Of a stretch of DNA of 51,798 nucleotides, positions 8,876 to 18,600 are shown in pieces. Within the stretch, counting starts at the first letter, position 1, and every line of letters starts with the position of its first letter. The DNA is taken from positions 1 through 51,798 of the forward strand of contig CAMJTU010000029.1 in assembly GCA_946408825.1 (NCBI GenBank), read 5' to 3'. Position numbers and translations under genes: made by a program. The DNA comes from an uncultured Planctomycetaceae bacterium (lineage in GTDB: Bacteria; Planctomycetota; Planctomycetia; Pirellulales; Thermoguttaceae). The notes under the pieces are model-generated. The model was given only the letters and a program-made list of their open reading frames with translations, had not been told where the DNA came from and did no database searches.

Positions 8876-8903
8876 TTGACGCCCAATAGGATGGTGGTAA
8901 AAT
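8876..8903 (+). promoter_or_regulatory. Sigma-70-type promoter for the glutamate synthase genes
   Basis: TTGACG (8876-8881), a 16-bp spacer and TAAAAT (8898-8903). Predicted transcription start is near 8910, right at the foot of the AAAGGC hairpin, as in the glnN leader. Confidence 0.6.
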
Positions 8904-8910
8904 CGCGGCC

Positions 8911-8930
8911 GATGAGCAAAGGCGTTCATC
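8911..8930 (+). promoter_or_regulatory. ANTAR-type hexaloop hairpin (candidate antiterminator) in the glutamate synthase leader
   Basis: Arms GATGAGC (8911-8917) and GTTCATC (8924-8930) pair over seven positions with one G-U pair and close the hexaloop AAAGGC (8918-8923), with A1 and G4. The 3' arm is also the start of the 5' arm of the terminator at 8923-8973, so only one can form. Loop, closing pairs and position relative to promoter and terminator match the glnN leader. Antitermination by the ANTAR protein at 13759-14445 is inferred. Confidence 0.6.
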
Positions 8931-8973
8931 CGCGGGTAGACTGTGTTTACCCTGCGGGTGAACGTTTTTTTTT
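8923..8973 (+). terminator. Strong intrinsic terminator / attenuator before the glutamate synthase genes
   Basis: The 5' arm CGTTCATCCGCGGGTA (8923-8938) pairs with 8948-8964, with one bulged T and one T-G pair, and nine T follow (8965-8973). It lies between the promoter at 8876-8903 and the gene start at 9000. It might alternatively end asnB transcripts. Confidence 0.88.
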
Positions 8974-8999
8974 GCATAAAGGGAAAGGGGACTAGAAAA

Positions 9000-10091
9000 A
9001 TGCTCAAAGAGGGCGAAGTTAGGATTCCTTCCGGTTGCGCGATCGCCGCGATGATATCGACTGAGGGCAATCTAATGACTGGCGAGAAAATCGTCAAGTG
9101 CATGGTTCCAATGCATGATCGTTCCAATGGGCTTGGCGGCGGCTTCGCCGCTTATGGAATCTATCCAGAATACAAGGACTTCTACGCCTTCCATGTTTTC
9201 TTTGATAGCCACGACGCAAGGTTGGAGTGCGAAAAGTTTCTTAAGGAAGGCTTTGAAATAGTCAAATCTGAAGACGTTCCGATTCGTAAAATACCCGAAA
9301 TTACCGACGTTCCGATCATTTGGCGTTATTTCGTGTCGCCGATGTCCTCGGTTCTTTCGCGTCTTCAACTTGACGATCGTGAATTCGTTTCTCGATGTGT
9401 TACAAAACTCAACACAAAGTTCGACGGCGTCTATGTTTTTTCAAGTGGAAAAAACATGGGAACTTTCAAAGCCGTAGGTTTTCCAGAAGACGTTGGTCGA
9501 TTCTATCGTCTGGAAGAATATCAAGGTTATGCGTGGACGGCACATGGGCGTTATCCAACAAACACTCCCGGGTGGTGGGGGGGAGCTCATCCTTTTTCGT
9601 TACTAGACTATTCTGTGGTTCATAACGGTGAAATATCTTCATATGACGCGAATCGTCGTTTTATTGAGATGTTTGGGTACCACTGTTCACTTCAAACAGA
9701 TACTGAAGTTATCGCCTATATTGCCGATTACCTGTTACGGCGGCGGCAGTTGTCGCTTCAAGAAATGGCATGGATTGTTTCCGCGCCGTTTTGGTCTGTT
9801 TTGGATCGACCAAACACCCGAGAAGCTGAACAGATTGCGTATTTGCGTAAAGTTTTTCCCAGTCTTCTGCTAACAGGACCTTTTTCTATTGTTCTAGGTT
9901 TTACCGGTGGGATTATGGCTCTCAACGATCGGGCAAAATTACGTTCTATGGTCGTTGCTGAAAAGGACGACGTCCATTTTGTCGCAAGCGAAGAAGCCGC
10001 GATTCGAGCGATCGAACCAGACGCTGAAAACGTCTACGCCCCTATTGGCGGCGAACCGATCATTTTCCGAGTTAAGGAGGGCGCGTTTTGA
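9000..10091 (+). CDS. Glutamate synthase glutamine-amidotransferase subunit (split, archaeal/clostridial type)
   Basis: The 363-residue class II amidotransferase supplies ammonia from glutamine to the synthase encoded next. The candidate nucleophile is Cys13 in IPSGCAIAAM, so about 12 residues would have to be removed or tolerated. Further family blocks are MHDRSNGLGGGFAAYGIYP, AHGRYPTNTPGWWGGAHPF, VHNGEISSYDANRRF and QTDTEVIAY. ATG 9000 has GGGAAAGGGG upstream; an in-frame GTG at 8943 lies inside the terminator hairpin and is rejected. The gene overlaps the next by 4 nt, a sign of translational coupling. It is the first gene after the attenuated leader. Catalytic role is known for the family; partnership with the next two genes is inferred from order. 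Confidence 0.88.
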   Translation: MLKEGEVRIPSGCAIAAMISTEGNLMTGEKIVKCMVPMHDRSNGLGGGFAAYGIYPEYKDFYAFHVFFDSHDARLECEKFLKEGFEIVKSEDVPIRKIPEITDVPIIWRYFVSPMSSVLSRLQLDDREFVSRCVTKLNTKFDGVYVFSSGKNMGTFKAVGFPEDVGRFYRLEEYQGYAWTAHGRYPTNTPGWWGGAHPFSLLDYSVVHNGEISSYDANRRFIEMFGYHCSLQTDTEVIAYIADYLLRRRQLSLQEMAWIVSAPFWSVLDRPNTREAEQIAYLRKVFPSLLLTGPFSIVLGFTGGIMALNDRAKLRSMVVAEKDDVHFVASEEAAIRAIEPDAENVYAPIGGEPIIFRVKEGAF

Positions 10092-11596
10092 ATCCCCTTG
10101 ATTATGTTGTTCCTCACTTTGAGGTTATCCGGAATTTTGACCGTTGCACCAACTGTCGCGCTTGCGAACGCCAGTGCGCCAACGACGCACATTTTTTCGA
10201 TCCCAAGACCCAAACAATGCAATGTGACGATTCGAAGTGTGTCAACTGTCAGCGCTGCGTTTGCACGTGTCCTACTCATGCTTTGAAAATCGTTGAAAAC
10301 GACGCGTCGTTTCGACGAAATGCGAACTGGAGCGGCGAGGCGATTACCGAAATATATAAGCAAGCGTCTAGCGGCGGAGTTCTTCTTTCTTCAATGGGGA
10401 ACCCGACTTCAAATCCCGTGTACTGGGATCGTCTTCTAATCAACGCTTCTCAGGTCACTAATCCGTCCATCGATCCGCTTCGCGAACCGATGGAAACTAG
10501 AGTGTTTCTTGGAAAGAAACCGTCAGAAACCGTTCGAAATCCCGACGGAACGCTTAACACAGATCTCCCGCCTCAACTTGAACTTGAAACCCCTGTTATG
10601 TTTTCGGCGATGAGTTATGGTTCAATCAGCTATAACGCGCACGAAAGTCTTGCTCGAGCGTCACGCGAGCTCGGCGTTTTTTACAACACGGGAGAAGGAG
10701 GGCTTCACGAAGATTTTTACAAGTACGGCGCTAATACGATCGTTCAAGTCGCTTCTGGTAGATTTGGGGTTCATGAAGATTATCTCAACGTTGGCGCGGC
10801 AATAGAAATTAAAATGGGGCAAGGCGCTAAACCAGGAATTGGCGGACATCTTCCTGGCGCTAAGATCGTCGGCGACGTCTCGCGCACGAGAATGATTCCC
10901 GAAGGCTCCGACGCTATTTCACCCGCTCCTCATCACGACGTTTATTCGATAGAAGATTTACGGCAATTGGTCTTTTCCCTCAAAGAAGCGACGCGATATC
11001 AGAAACCAATAATCGTTAAAGTTGCGGCTGTCCATAATATTGCGGCGATTGCGAGCGGCGTCGCGCGTAGCGGCGCCGATATTATCGCGCTTGACGGTTA
11101 TCGCGGCGGTACAGGCGCCGCCCCTACTAGGATTCGAGATAACGTCGGCATTCCAATCGAACTCGCTCTTGCCGCCGTTGATAAACGCTTGCGTGACGAA
11201 GGAATTCGTAATAACGTTTCTATTGTCGTTGGAGGCAGTATTCGCAATTCAGCCGACGTAGTCAAAGCAATCGCGCTCGGCGCCGACGCTTGTTATATTG
11301 GAACCGCAGCGTTACTTGCGTTGGGATGTCGTCTTTGTCGCACATGCAGTTCTGGCAAGTGTAACTGGGGAATCGCAACGCAGAGACCTGAACTTGTTAA
11401 GCGTCTCAATCCCGATATCGGCTGTAAACGACTTGTCAACCTTCTTACCGCATGGCGGCGTGAAATCATGGAACTTATGGGCGGAATGGGTATTAATTCG
11501 ATCGAGGCCCTTCGAGGTAACCGTCTCATGCTACGCGGCGTCAACTTGAACGAAAAGGAACTTGAGATACTAGGCGTTCTTCATGCTGGTGAATAA
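10088..11596 (+). CDS. Glutamate synthase FMN/Fe-S synthase subunit (GltB2-like)
   Basis: The 502-residue protein catalyses reductive amination of 2-oxoglutarate to glutamate on FMN. The N-terminus carries two 4Fe-4S ferredoxin motifs (Cys20, 23, 26, 30 and Cys51, 54, 57, 61). The TIM-barrel part follows with MSYGSISYNAHE, GEGG, GQGAKPGIGGHLPG, VKVAAVHNIAAIA, DGYRGGTGAAP and the cysteine-rich CRLCRTC segment expected for the 3Fe-4S cluster. The likely start is TTG 10088, which overlaps the previous stop as TTGA and has GGAGG about 9 nt upstream. No NADPH-dependent small subunit (GltD) is present in the window. A ferredoxin or another reductase is therefore a likely electron donor (inference). 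Confidence 0.93.
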   Translation: MNPLDYVVPHFEVIRNFDRCTNCRACERQCANDAHFFDPKTQTMQCDDSKCVNCQRCVCTCPTHALKIVENDASFRRNANWSGEAITEIYKQASSGGVLLSSMGNPTSNPVYWDRLLINASQVTNPSIDPLREPMETRVFLGKKPSETVRNPDGTLNTDLPPQLELETPVMFSAMSYGSISYNAHESLARASRELGVFYNTGEGGLHEDFYKYGANTIVQVASGRFGVHEDYLNVGAAIEIKMGQGAKPGIGGHLPGAKIVGDVSRTRMIPEGSDAISPAPHHDVYSIEDLRQLVFSLKEATRYQKPIIVKVAAVHNIAAIASGVARSGADIIALDGYRGGTGAAPTRIRDNVGIPIELALAAVDKRLRDEGIRNNVSIVVGGSIRNSADVVKAIALGADACYIGTAALLALGCRLCRTCSSGKCNWGIATQRPELVKRLNPDIGCKRLVNLLTAWRREIMELMGGMGINSIEALRGNRLMLRGVNLNEKELEILGVLHAGE

Positions 11597-11703
11597 AGAT
11601 TAATTCTTTATTTCACTAGATTTATAACTTTTATCGATATATTCGTTTGACGCCAATTGTTCCTTCAACTTCAAGATCATTCTGAAACTTAAGGAGTGAA
11701 GAA

Positions 11704-12423
11704 GTGGTTATTGATGCGAAAAACAAGCAATTTAACGAGCTCAACAGAGATATTTGGCTTTCAAACACGGAAGGAAAGATTGTCAATTGTCTTGGTCAAC
11801 GTTTTATAGCCGCAGGATTGAAAGATAAGTCAATAGAAATTGAAGGAACCCCAGGCAACGCCCTCGGCGCTTATCTAAATGGAGCCTCTATCTTTGTGAA
11901 CGGAAACGCGCAAGACGCGGTTGGGGACACAATGAACGAAGGAACGATTGTGATTCACGGAAACGTTGGAGACGCCGCAGGCTACGCCATGCGCGGAGGC
12001 GAGATTTACGTTGCGGGCAACGCGGGTTATCGTGTTGGAATTCACATGAAAGAATACAAGGAGAAGAAACCCGTTATCGTCATAGGAGGGCGCGTCGGTA
12101 GTTTTCTGGGCGAATATCTCGCGGGAGGACGTATAGTTGTCCTCGGAACGAATAGAGACGATAAACCTCTGGTCGGAAGTTTTCCCTGCGCCGGGATGCA
12201 TGGCGGTAAAATTTTCCTCTATGGCGACATAAGTGCAATAATCTTTCCAAGCCACGTTCATACAAAGGTTGCGACGACGACCGACTGGAAAGAAATTGAA
12301 CCGTACGTAACGCGGTTTTGCGAGTTCTTTGGATTCGATAAAAACCGATTTATTCCAGATAACTTTACTGTCGTCACACCCGATGGAGCTAATCCTTATA
12401 AGCAATTGTACGTCGCCAACTGA
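11704..12423 (+). CDS. Glutamate synthase GXGXG-domain protein (GltB3-like)
   Basis: The 239-residue protein corresponds to the C-terminal beta-helix domain of glutamate synthase large subunits, here as a separate polypeptide. Repeated glycine-rich turns are visible through the middle: GNALGAYLNGA, GNAQDAVGDTMNEG, GNVGDAAGYAMRGG, GNAGYRVGIHMK and GGRVGSFLGEYLAGG. The GTG start has AAGGAGTGAAGAA directly upstream. It lies 107 nt after the FMN subunit. In other enzymes this domain has a structural role between the amidotransferase and synthase sites; related domains occur in formylmethanofuran dehydrogenase subunit C, but the context argues for glutamate synthase. Confidence 0.88.
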   Translation: MVIDAKNKQFNELNRDIWLSNTEGKIVNCLGQRFIAAGLKDKSIEIEGTPGNALGAYLNGASIFVNGNAQDAVGDTMNEGTIVIHGNVGDAAGYAMRGGEIYVAGNAGYRVGIHMKEYKEKKPVIVIGGRVGSFLGEYLAGGRIVVLGTNRDDKPLVGSFPCAGMHGGKIFLYGDISAIIFPSHVHTKVATTTDWKEIEPYVTRFCEFFGFDKNRFIPDNFTVVTPDGANPYKQLYVAN

Positions 12424-12494
12424 AAAACGACGTTTTCAAAAATCTGAATTGTTTCATCTCCCCCCCATAGACTAACGCGCATAGGTCCGTCCTG

Positions 12495-13715
12495 ATGAAT
12501 TACACACAAAGCGAAGTTGAACAGTTTGTCGTTGAAGAAGACGTTAAGTTCATACGAATAGCGTTTGTCGATATTTTTGGCAAAATGAAAAATATTTCCA
12601 TTATGCCAAGTGAATTAGCCCGAGCCTTTGACTACGGCGTTTCAATAGACGCGTCTGCAATTAGCGGCTTTGGCGGCGACGTTAGATCAGATATCCTTTT
12701 ACATCCTGACGCCTCGACAATATCTTTTTTACCATGGCGTCCAGAGCGCGGTCGGGTGGTTCGCATGTTTTGCTCGATTACGAACCCCGACGGTTCTCCT
12801 TTCGAAGCGGATACACGCTCCATTTTGATGAAGGCAATCGCGGCCTCGAACGAAGAGAGCGTTTCCTTTGCCTTTGGTTCCGAAATGGAATTCTATCTCT
12901 TTCAAAGGGACGAAAGAGGCACGCCGACGAAACAGCCCTTTGATTCTGCGGGATATATGGACGTATCTCCGGAAGATAAGGGGGAGAACGTTCGCCGTGA
13001 AATTTGTTTAACCCTTGAACGCATGGGAATTACGCCTGAAAGTTCGCACCACGAGGAAGGACCGGGACAAAATGAAGTTGACTTTCGGTATTCAGATCCA
13101 CTGACCGCTGCCGACGCGGCGATAACCTTTCGATTTGTTGTTAATACGATAGCGGCGATGAACGGTCTATGCGCAGACTTTTCACCGTTGCCTCTCGCAG
13201 GTTATCCCGGTAACGGCATGCACATTAATGTTTCAGCCAAGAAAACGGATCAGAACGACGTTATGAATTATGTTCTTGCGGGGTTGCTCAAACACGCTTA
13301 TGAATCGACGCTTTTCTTCAATCCGACAGAAGCTTCTTACAGAAGATTTGGCGTCAATAAAGCTCCAAAGTACATTTCATGGTCAAAGGAAAATCGTTCG
13401 AATCTTTTAAGAGTTCCTGCGGCGGTTGGAGAATTTCGCCGTCTTGAACTTCGATCTCCCGACCCGACGTGCAACCCCTATTTGGCTTACGCATTAATGA
13501 TTTACGCGGGATTAGACGGTATTAGAAAAGGCGAATCTCCGGCGGCTCCTCTAGACGTCAATCTCCATAATGAATTGAACGCTAGCGCATTAAACCTTCA
13601 AATGCTCCCAAGAGACTTAAGCGAAGCTTGTTCTGCCGCTAGAACCAGCGCTTTTATCGCGAAAATTATTCCTGCCGGGCTACTGGATTGCTATTTAAAA
13701 CTCGGCGGTAACTAG
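12495..13715 (+). CDS. glnA: Glutamine synthetase, short type-I-like
   Basis: A 406-residue synthetase with the beta-Grasp start (RIAFVDIFGKMKNISIMP) and catalytic blocks GSEMEFYLF, HHEEGPGQNEVDF, GNGMHINVS, NRSNLLRVPAA and RLELRSPDPTCNPYLA. The catalytic core looks intact. It is shorter than E. coli GlnA (469) and I see no adenylylation-loop Tyr segment near the C-terminus, so covalent control is unlikely. It resembles synthetases of clostridial nitrogen clusters. It follows the GXGXG gene by 71 nt and precedes the ANTAR regulator by 43 nt. Together with glnN it gives the cluster two unrelated glutamine synthetase types. The ribosome-binding site is weak. A gamma-glutamyl-polyamine ligase is less likely because the signature blocks are glutamine-synthetase-like. 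Confidence 0.88.
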   Translation: MNYTQSEVEQFVVEEDVKFIRIAFVDIFGKMKNISIMPSELARAFDYGVSIDASAISGFGGDVRSDILLHPDASTISFLPWRPERGRVVRMFCSITNPDGSPFEADTRSILMKAIAASNEESVSFAFGSEMEFYLFQRDERGTPTKQPFDSAGYMDVSPEDKGENVRREICLTLERMGITPESSHHEEGPGQNEVDFRYSDPLTAADAAITFRFVVNTIAAMNGLCADFSPLPLAGYPGNGMHINVSAKKTDQNDVMNYVLAGLLKHAYESTLFFNPTEASYRRFGVNKAPKYISWSKENRSNLLRVPAAVGEFRRLELRSPDPTCNPYLAYALMIYAGLDGIRKGESPAAPLDVNLHNELNASALNLQMLPRDLSEACSAARTSAFIAKIIPAGLLDCYLKLGGN

Positions 13716-13758
13716 CATATTGGCGCATATTGGCGACGTAACGCGAGGAAGTTACGAA

Positions 13759-14445
13759 ATGGAACCCGACCAATCAAGCTTGCAATCATATCGGTCCGTT
13801 TCCGAATCTATTTCGACGAATAGATTCGGCGACACAAAATCTTCTCTTCGTAGTAATCATCCCGCGGTAGAACGGCAATACGGACTTCTTCTTGTTTCGG
13901 CGTCTGAACATTTTAACCGTAGTTTTCTTGAGGTTCTTGATCCAGACGTTTACTCGCCCGTAATATGTTTAAATAGCGTTGCGGACGCAAAACGGCGATT
14001 TCTCGAGCGAAATTATGATTTAGTAATTGTCAATTCTCCGCTCCCTGATGAATTTGGTCTAGAATTCGCCTGCGACGTCTGTTCCGAAGGTTGCGCCTGT
14101 TCTCTCATTTTTGTTCGTTCTGAATTATTTGCTGACGTCAACCACAAGGCTGTGCGGCGAGGCGTGTTGGCGTTATCCAAACCGTCGTCTTCTTCGCTGA
14201 TTCAACAAACCCTCGGAGTTCTATGCGGCATTAATGAACGTCTGCGGAGGATGGAACAAAAAACAGTCGTCGCTGAAGAAAAAATACGTGAAATCCGCCT
14301 CGTAAACCGCGCTAAACTTTTGCTAGTTGAGCAATTGAAGATGACGGAAGCGGAAGCGCATCGATATATAGAAAAACAGGCGATGGATAACTGCGTTACT
14401 CGGAGAATCATAGCCGAACGTATTATTGCGACACGTGAAAGCTAA
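13759..14445 (+). CDS. ANTAR-domain antiterminator with degenerate receiver domain
   Basis: A 228-residue two-domain regulator. After about 40 disordered residues, residues 41-150 form a CheY-like receiver whose phospho-acceptor Asp is Asn92 (VIVNSPLPDEFG) and whose acidic pocket is missing (VSASE), although the Lys of SKP (141) remains. Residues about 165-170 begin a coiled-coil helix leading to the ANTAR domain (about 180-225, LLLVEQLKMTEAEAHRYIEKQAM). ANTAR domains bind short hairpins with AxxGxx hexaloops and prevent termination. Start ATG 13759 has GAGGAAG about 9 nt upstream; TTG 13720 is the alternative. The gene sits between glnA and carA. In clostridia a comparable regulator (NitR) adjoins glnA. 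No histidine kinase is encoded nearby, consistent with phosphorylation-independent control. Confidence 0.88.
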   Translation: MEPDQSSLQSYRSVSESISTNRFGDTKSSLRSNHPAVERQYGLLLVSASEHFNRSFLEVLDPDVYSPVICLNSVADAKRRFLERNYDLVIVNSPLPDEFGLEFACDVCSEGCACSLIFVRSELFADVNHKAVRRGVLALSKPSSSSLIQQTLGVLCGINERLRRMEQKTVVAEEKIREIRLVNRAKLLLVEQLKMTEAEAHRYIEKQAMDNCVTRRIIAERIIATRES

Positions 14446-14547
14446 AATACGATCGTCGCCAGTCTTCGATAGGGCTGGAGTTTCCGCGCCGCATTCGTTT
14501 CGATTAATTGGGCTTAAATCAAGCGTCTGATAGGAATGAGGTTAGTA

Positions 14548-15633
14548 ATGAGGGAATTTGACAGAAAATTAGTGTTAGAGGACGGAAGCGAATATCAAGG
14601 CTACGGTTTCGGAGGATCTGTAGACCGCGTATGCGAAGTTGTGTTCAACACGTCGCCTGTCGGATATCAAGAAATCGCGTCAGATCCCTCCTACGCTGAT
14701 CAGTTTATCGTCATGACATATCCTCTTATTGGGAACTACGGTATTTCCGACGACGATTTTGAATCTACAAACTTAAGTCTCGGAGGCATGGTTGTCGCCG
14801 ACTACAACGACTCTCCTTCTAACTTTCGTTCAGTGAAATCGCTTGGCGAACTCTTTGAAGAATCTAATATCCCCGGTCTCTCCGGAATCGACACTCGTAA
14901 ACTAACGCGTAGCATTCGGGATTTGGGAACGCGGCGGGCGATGCTGACTTCGATTGACGTCCCCAAAGAAGCCGCGTTAGCGTATATCGAATCCACGCCC
15001 GTTCCTCATGACGCTGTTTCTCGCGTAAGCTGCAAGAAACGCAGGTACTTACGAACAGCGGATCCACTGTACAACGTCGTTGCGATTGACTGTGGCATGA
15101 AACTTAATATCGCTCGCTCGTTAAAGTTTTTTTCTTGCAACGTCGTGATAGTTCCGTACGATACGACGGCGGAAGAAATCGAATTCATGAAACCTGACGG
15201 CGTTTTCATTTCCAACGGACCGGGCGATCCCGAAGACGTCCCGGAAGTTGTTGAAACAGTTCGACGTCTTCGCGGAAAAATTCCGATCTTTGGCATTTGT
15301 TTAGGTCACCAGATAATATCGTTAGCTTATGGAGCAAAAACCTACAAACTTAAATTTGGACATCGAGGCGGCAACCATCCCGTTAAAGATATCAAAACAG
15401 GTCGAGTGGTTATTACCTCTCAGAATCACAGTTACGCCGTTGACGCTACGAGTGTCGAAGGTAGCGACCTGACGACGACCCATATCAATCTCCTAGATAA
15501 TACAGTCGAAGGCGTCGAATGTATTGAAGATCGGATTTTCAGCGTCCAGTTTCATCCAGAGGCGGCGCCCGGACCTCAAGACAGTCTCTTCCTATTTGAA
15601 AAATTTATTCAGCTTATGTCGGAGTCTAAGTGA
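14548..15633 (+). CDS. carA: Carbamoyl phosphate synthase small subunit
   Basis: The 361-residue glutaminase subunit delivers ammonia to CarB. The N-terminal half has the CarA domain ([34 protein letters not shown]). The class I amidotransferase half has [12 protein letters not shown], the nucleophile Cys in [23 protein letters not shown] and [11 protein letters not shown] with the catalytic His and Glu. ATG 14548 has GAGG about 6 nt upstream; ATG 14536 is in frame and possible. Its stop overlaps the carB start (TGATG), so the subunits are coupled. The 102-nt spacer after the ANTAR gene contains a CCAG/CTGG hairpin but no T run. Confidence 0.95.
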   Translation: MREFDRKLVLEDGSEYQGYGFGGSVDRVCEVVFNTSPVGYQEIASDPSYADQFIVMTYPLIGNYGISDDDFESTNLSLGGMVVADYNDSPSNFRSVKSLGELFEESNIPGLSGIDTRKLTRSIRDLGTRRAMLTSIDVPKEAALAYIESTPVPHDAVSRVSCKKRRYLRTADPLYNVVAIDCGMKLNIARSLKFFSCNVVIVPYDTTAEEIEFMKPDGVFISNGPGDPEDVPEVVETVRRLRGKIPIFGICLGHQIISLAYGAKTYKLKFGHRGGNHPVKDIKTGRVVITSQNHSYAVDATSVEGSDLTTTHINLLDNTVEGVECIEDRIFSVQFHPEAAPGPQDSLFLFEKFIQLMSESK

Positions 15634-18600
15634 TGCCAAAGAGAACAGATATCAACAAGATTCTCGTAATAGGCTCGGGGCCGATTGTCGTCGGTCAAGC
15701 TGCAGAGTTTGATTATGCCGGAACTCAAGCGTGTCTTGCGCTCAAAGAGGAGGGATATGAGGTTGTACTCGCAAACTCTAATCCGGCGACCATTATGACT
15801 GATACTTCCGTCGCAGATAAGGTCTACATGGAACCACTTACTCTGGAATACCTAGCGCGTATTTGTCGATACGAACGACCCGACGCCATTATTCCCGGTC
15901 TTGGCGGACAAACAGGGTTGAATCTTGCCGTTCAACTTGCAAAGAAGGGCGTTTTGGAAGAATGCGGGATTGAGTTGCTGGGAGCCGACGTTAAAAGCAT
16001 TGAGCAAGCTGAAGACCGCGAACTTTTTAAAGAACTTTGCGAAAGCATAGGAGAGCCTGTTCTCAAATCTCAAACGATATACAGAATCGACGAAGCGTTA
16101 GACGCCGCCCCAAAAATCGGTTATCCCGTTGTTATTCGTCCCGCTTTTACGCTTGGAGGTTCAGGCGGTGGTTTTGCGAACAACCCGGAGGAATTACGCG
16201 AACGAGTAAAGACCGCCCTTGCGTTGTCCCCTGTGGGACAAGCGCTTATCGAAAAAAGTGTTAAAGGTTTTAAGGAAATTGAATACGAAGTCGTTCGCGA
16301 CGCTAACGACACGGCGATAATCGTCTGCAATATGGAAAACATGGATCCTGTCGGGATTCACACAGGCGACTCGATTGTTGTGGCGCCGAGTCAAACTATG
16401 TCGAATAAAGAGTATCACATGCTTCGAGATTCGGCGCTTAAGATCATACGAGCTTTAAAAATTAAAGGCGGTTGCAACGTTCAGTTTGCCCTCGATCCTC
16501 ACTCATTCCGTTACTATGTAATCGAGGTTAACCCTCGCGTTTCACGTTCCTCCGCCTTGGCGTCCAAAGCTTCTGGGTACCCAATCGCCCGAATTTCCGC
16601 TAAAATCGCAGTCGGACTGAATCTAGATGAAATCCAACTCGCCAATACACCAGCTTGTTTTGAACCCGCGCTTGATTACGTTGTAACTAAAGCGCCTCGT
16701 TTTCCTTTTGACAAATTTCCGGACGCTCAAAATACGCTTTCGACCCAGATGAAAGCCACTGGCGAGACGATGAGCATCGGACGAACGTTTGAAGAAAGTT
16801 TGTTAAAGGCGATACGTTCTCTTGAGGACGGCAAAAATCATATTCATATGGAAAAATTCGATTCTAAGAATATGAGCGTCGACGAGCTAATCGAGTATAT
16901 CAAGATCGGAACAGACGATAGAATCTACGCCATATCCCAACTTCTCTGGTTGGGAGTCGATTGCTCGCGAATCTGCGATGCAACACAGATAGATATGTTC
17001 TTCATCGAAAAGATTAAAAAAATTGTTAATTTCGAGAAAGAACTCGAGTCGAATCCACGTTCTGAAATCCATTTACGAGCGGCAAAACAGATGGGTTTTT
17101 CAGACTCATACGTCGCGGAACTTTGGAAAACAACCGAGGAGGAAATTTATCGTCTTCGACAGAGTTTGAATCTTTATCCCGTTTATAAGATGATAGACTC
17201 GTGTTCGAGTGAATTTGACAGTTATATCCCATATTTTTACTCAACATACGCGGAGGAGAACGAGTCTATTTCAACAAACAAGAAAAAAATTATCGTTTTA
17301 GGCTCCGGTCCGATTCGAATCGGGCAGGGCGTTGAGTTTGATTATTCGACCGTTCATGCCATTCATGCGATTCGTGAAATGGGCTATGAAGCAATCGTTA
17401 TCAACAACAATCCAGAGACGGTATCAACGGACTACTCGGTTGCTGATAAGTTGTATTTTGAACCGTTGACCACCGAAGATGTGATGAACGTCATCCATCA
17501 CGAGAACCCCCTTGGGGTAATTGCGACGCTTGGCGGACAGACAGCCGTCAACCTCGTCGCGCCTCTTAGCGCTCGCGGAGTAAAGATTATCGGAGCCGAC
17601 TCAGACGCGATCAATCGAGCCGAGGATCGCGACGCGTTTGACGCGTTGATTAAGCGTCTTCATATTCCGAATCCTAAGGGACAAGCCGTTACAAAGATTG
17701 AGGAAGGCGTTGAAGTCGCCAAGAAAATCGGTTATCCCGTGCTCGTCCGACCAAGTTTCGTTCTTGGAGGACGCGCCATGGAGATTGTCGCCGACGAAAT
17801 TGCCCTGAGAAAATATTTAAAAAACGCCGTCGAAGTCGACGACGACAAACCCGTCCTCATCGACAAGTACATCACGGGCAAGGAAATTGAAGTCGACGCT
17901 ATTTACGACGGAAAAGAAGTTTTCATTCCCGGAGTTATGGAACTCGTTGAACGAGCGGGCGTTCATTCAGGCGACAGTACAAGCGTTTATCCGCCGTTTT
18001 CGATTTCCGAAATAGTTAAGGAAACGATCGCGGATTATGTTAGACGTTTAGGGGCCGCCGTCGGTGTTGTTGGTCTCTTTAATATCCAGTTTATTGTTGA
18101 CAAGAAAGATCGCGTTTATATCATCGAAGTTAACCCTCGCGCTTCACGTAGCGTTCCTTTCCTTTCCAAGTCGACGGGATATAATCTCGTTCGAATCGCC
18201 ACAAAAGCGATGTTAGGTCAAAGTTTAAAGGAGCAGGGGATCGCAAGTTTGCGTCCTAACTTGAAAGTTCGCTGGCACGTCAAAGCGCCGGCGTTTTCAT
18301 TCGCTAAACTTTCTGGAATGGACGCTTATCTTTCTCCCGAGATGAAATCCACAGGCGAAGCGATCGGATACGACATGCGGCTTAATAGGGCGTTCTACAA
18401 AGCGCTCCAGGCGTCCGGCGTTAAAATGAAAGATTACGGTTCGGTAATCGCGACTATCGCCGACGAGGACAAAGAAGAAGCTTTTCCCCTCATTGAACGT
18501 TTTTACAAACTTGGTTTTAATATTCTGGCGACCTCTGGAACTGCAGCGTTCCTTAAGAGACGTGGAATACGAACGAGAATTTTACCTAAAATTAGTGAAG

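Noticed and set aside
8863..8884. Hairpin GGGCGT...ACGCCC with hexaloop AGAGTT as the first (P1) hairpin of an ANTAR dual-hairpin element
   Set aside because: The loop has A1 and G4, but the stem needs a two-base bulge, it contains the likely -35 box, and no counterpart exists at the same place in the glnN leader. It would matter only if transcription started further upstream.
14461..14482. CCAGTCT-TCGATA-GGGCTGG hairpin before carA as a third ANTAR target
   Set aside because: It is a hexaloop, but with T at position 1 and A at position 4, and no terminator overlaps it.
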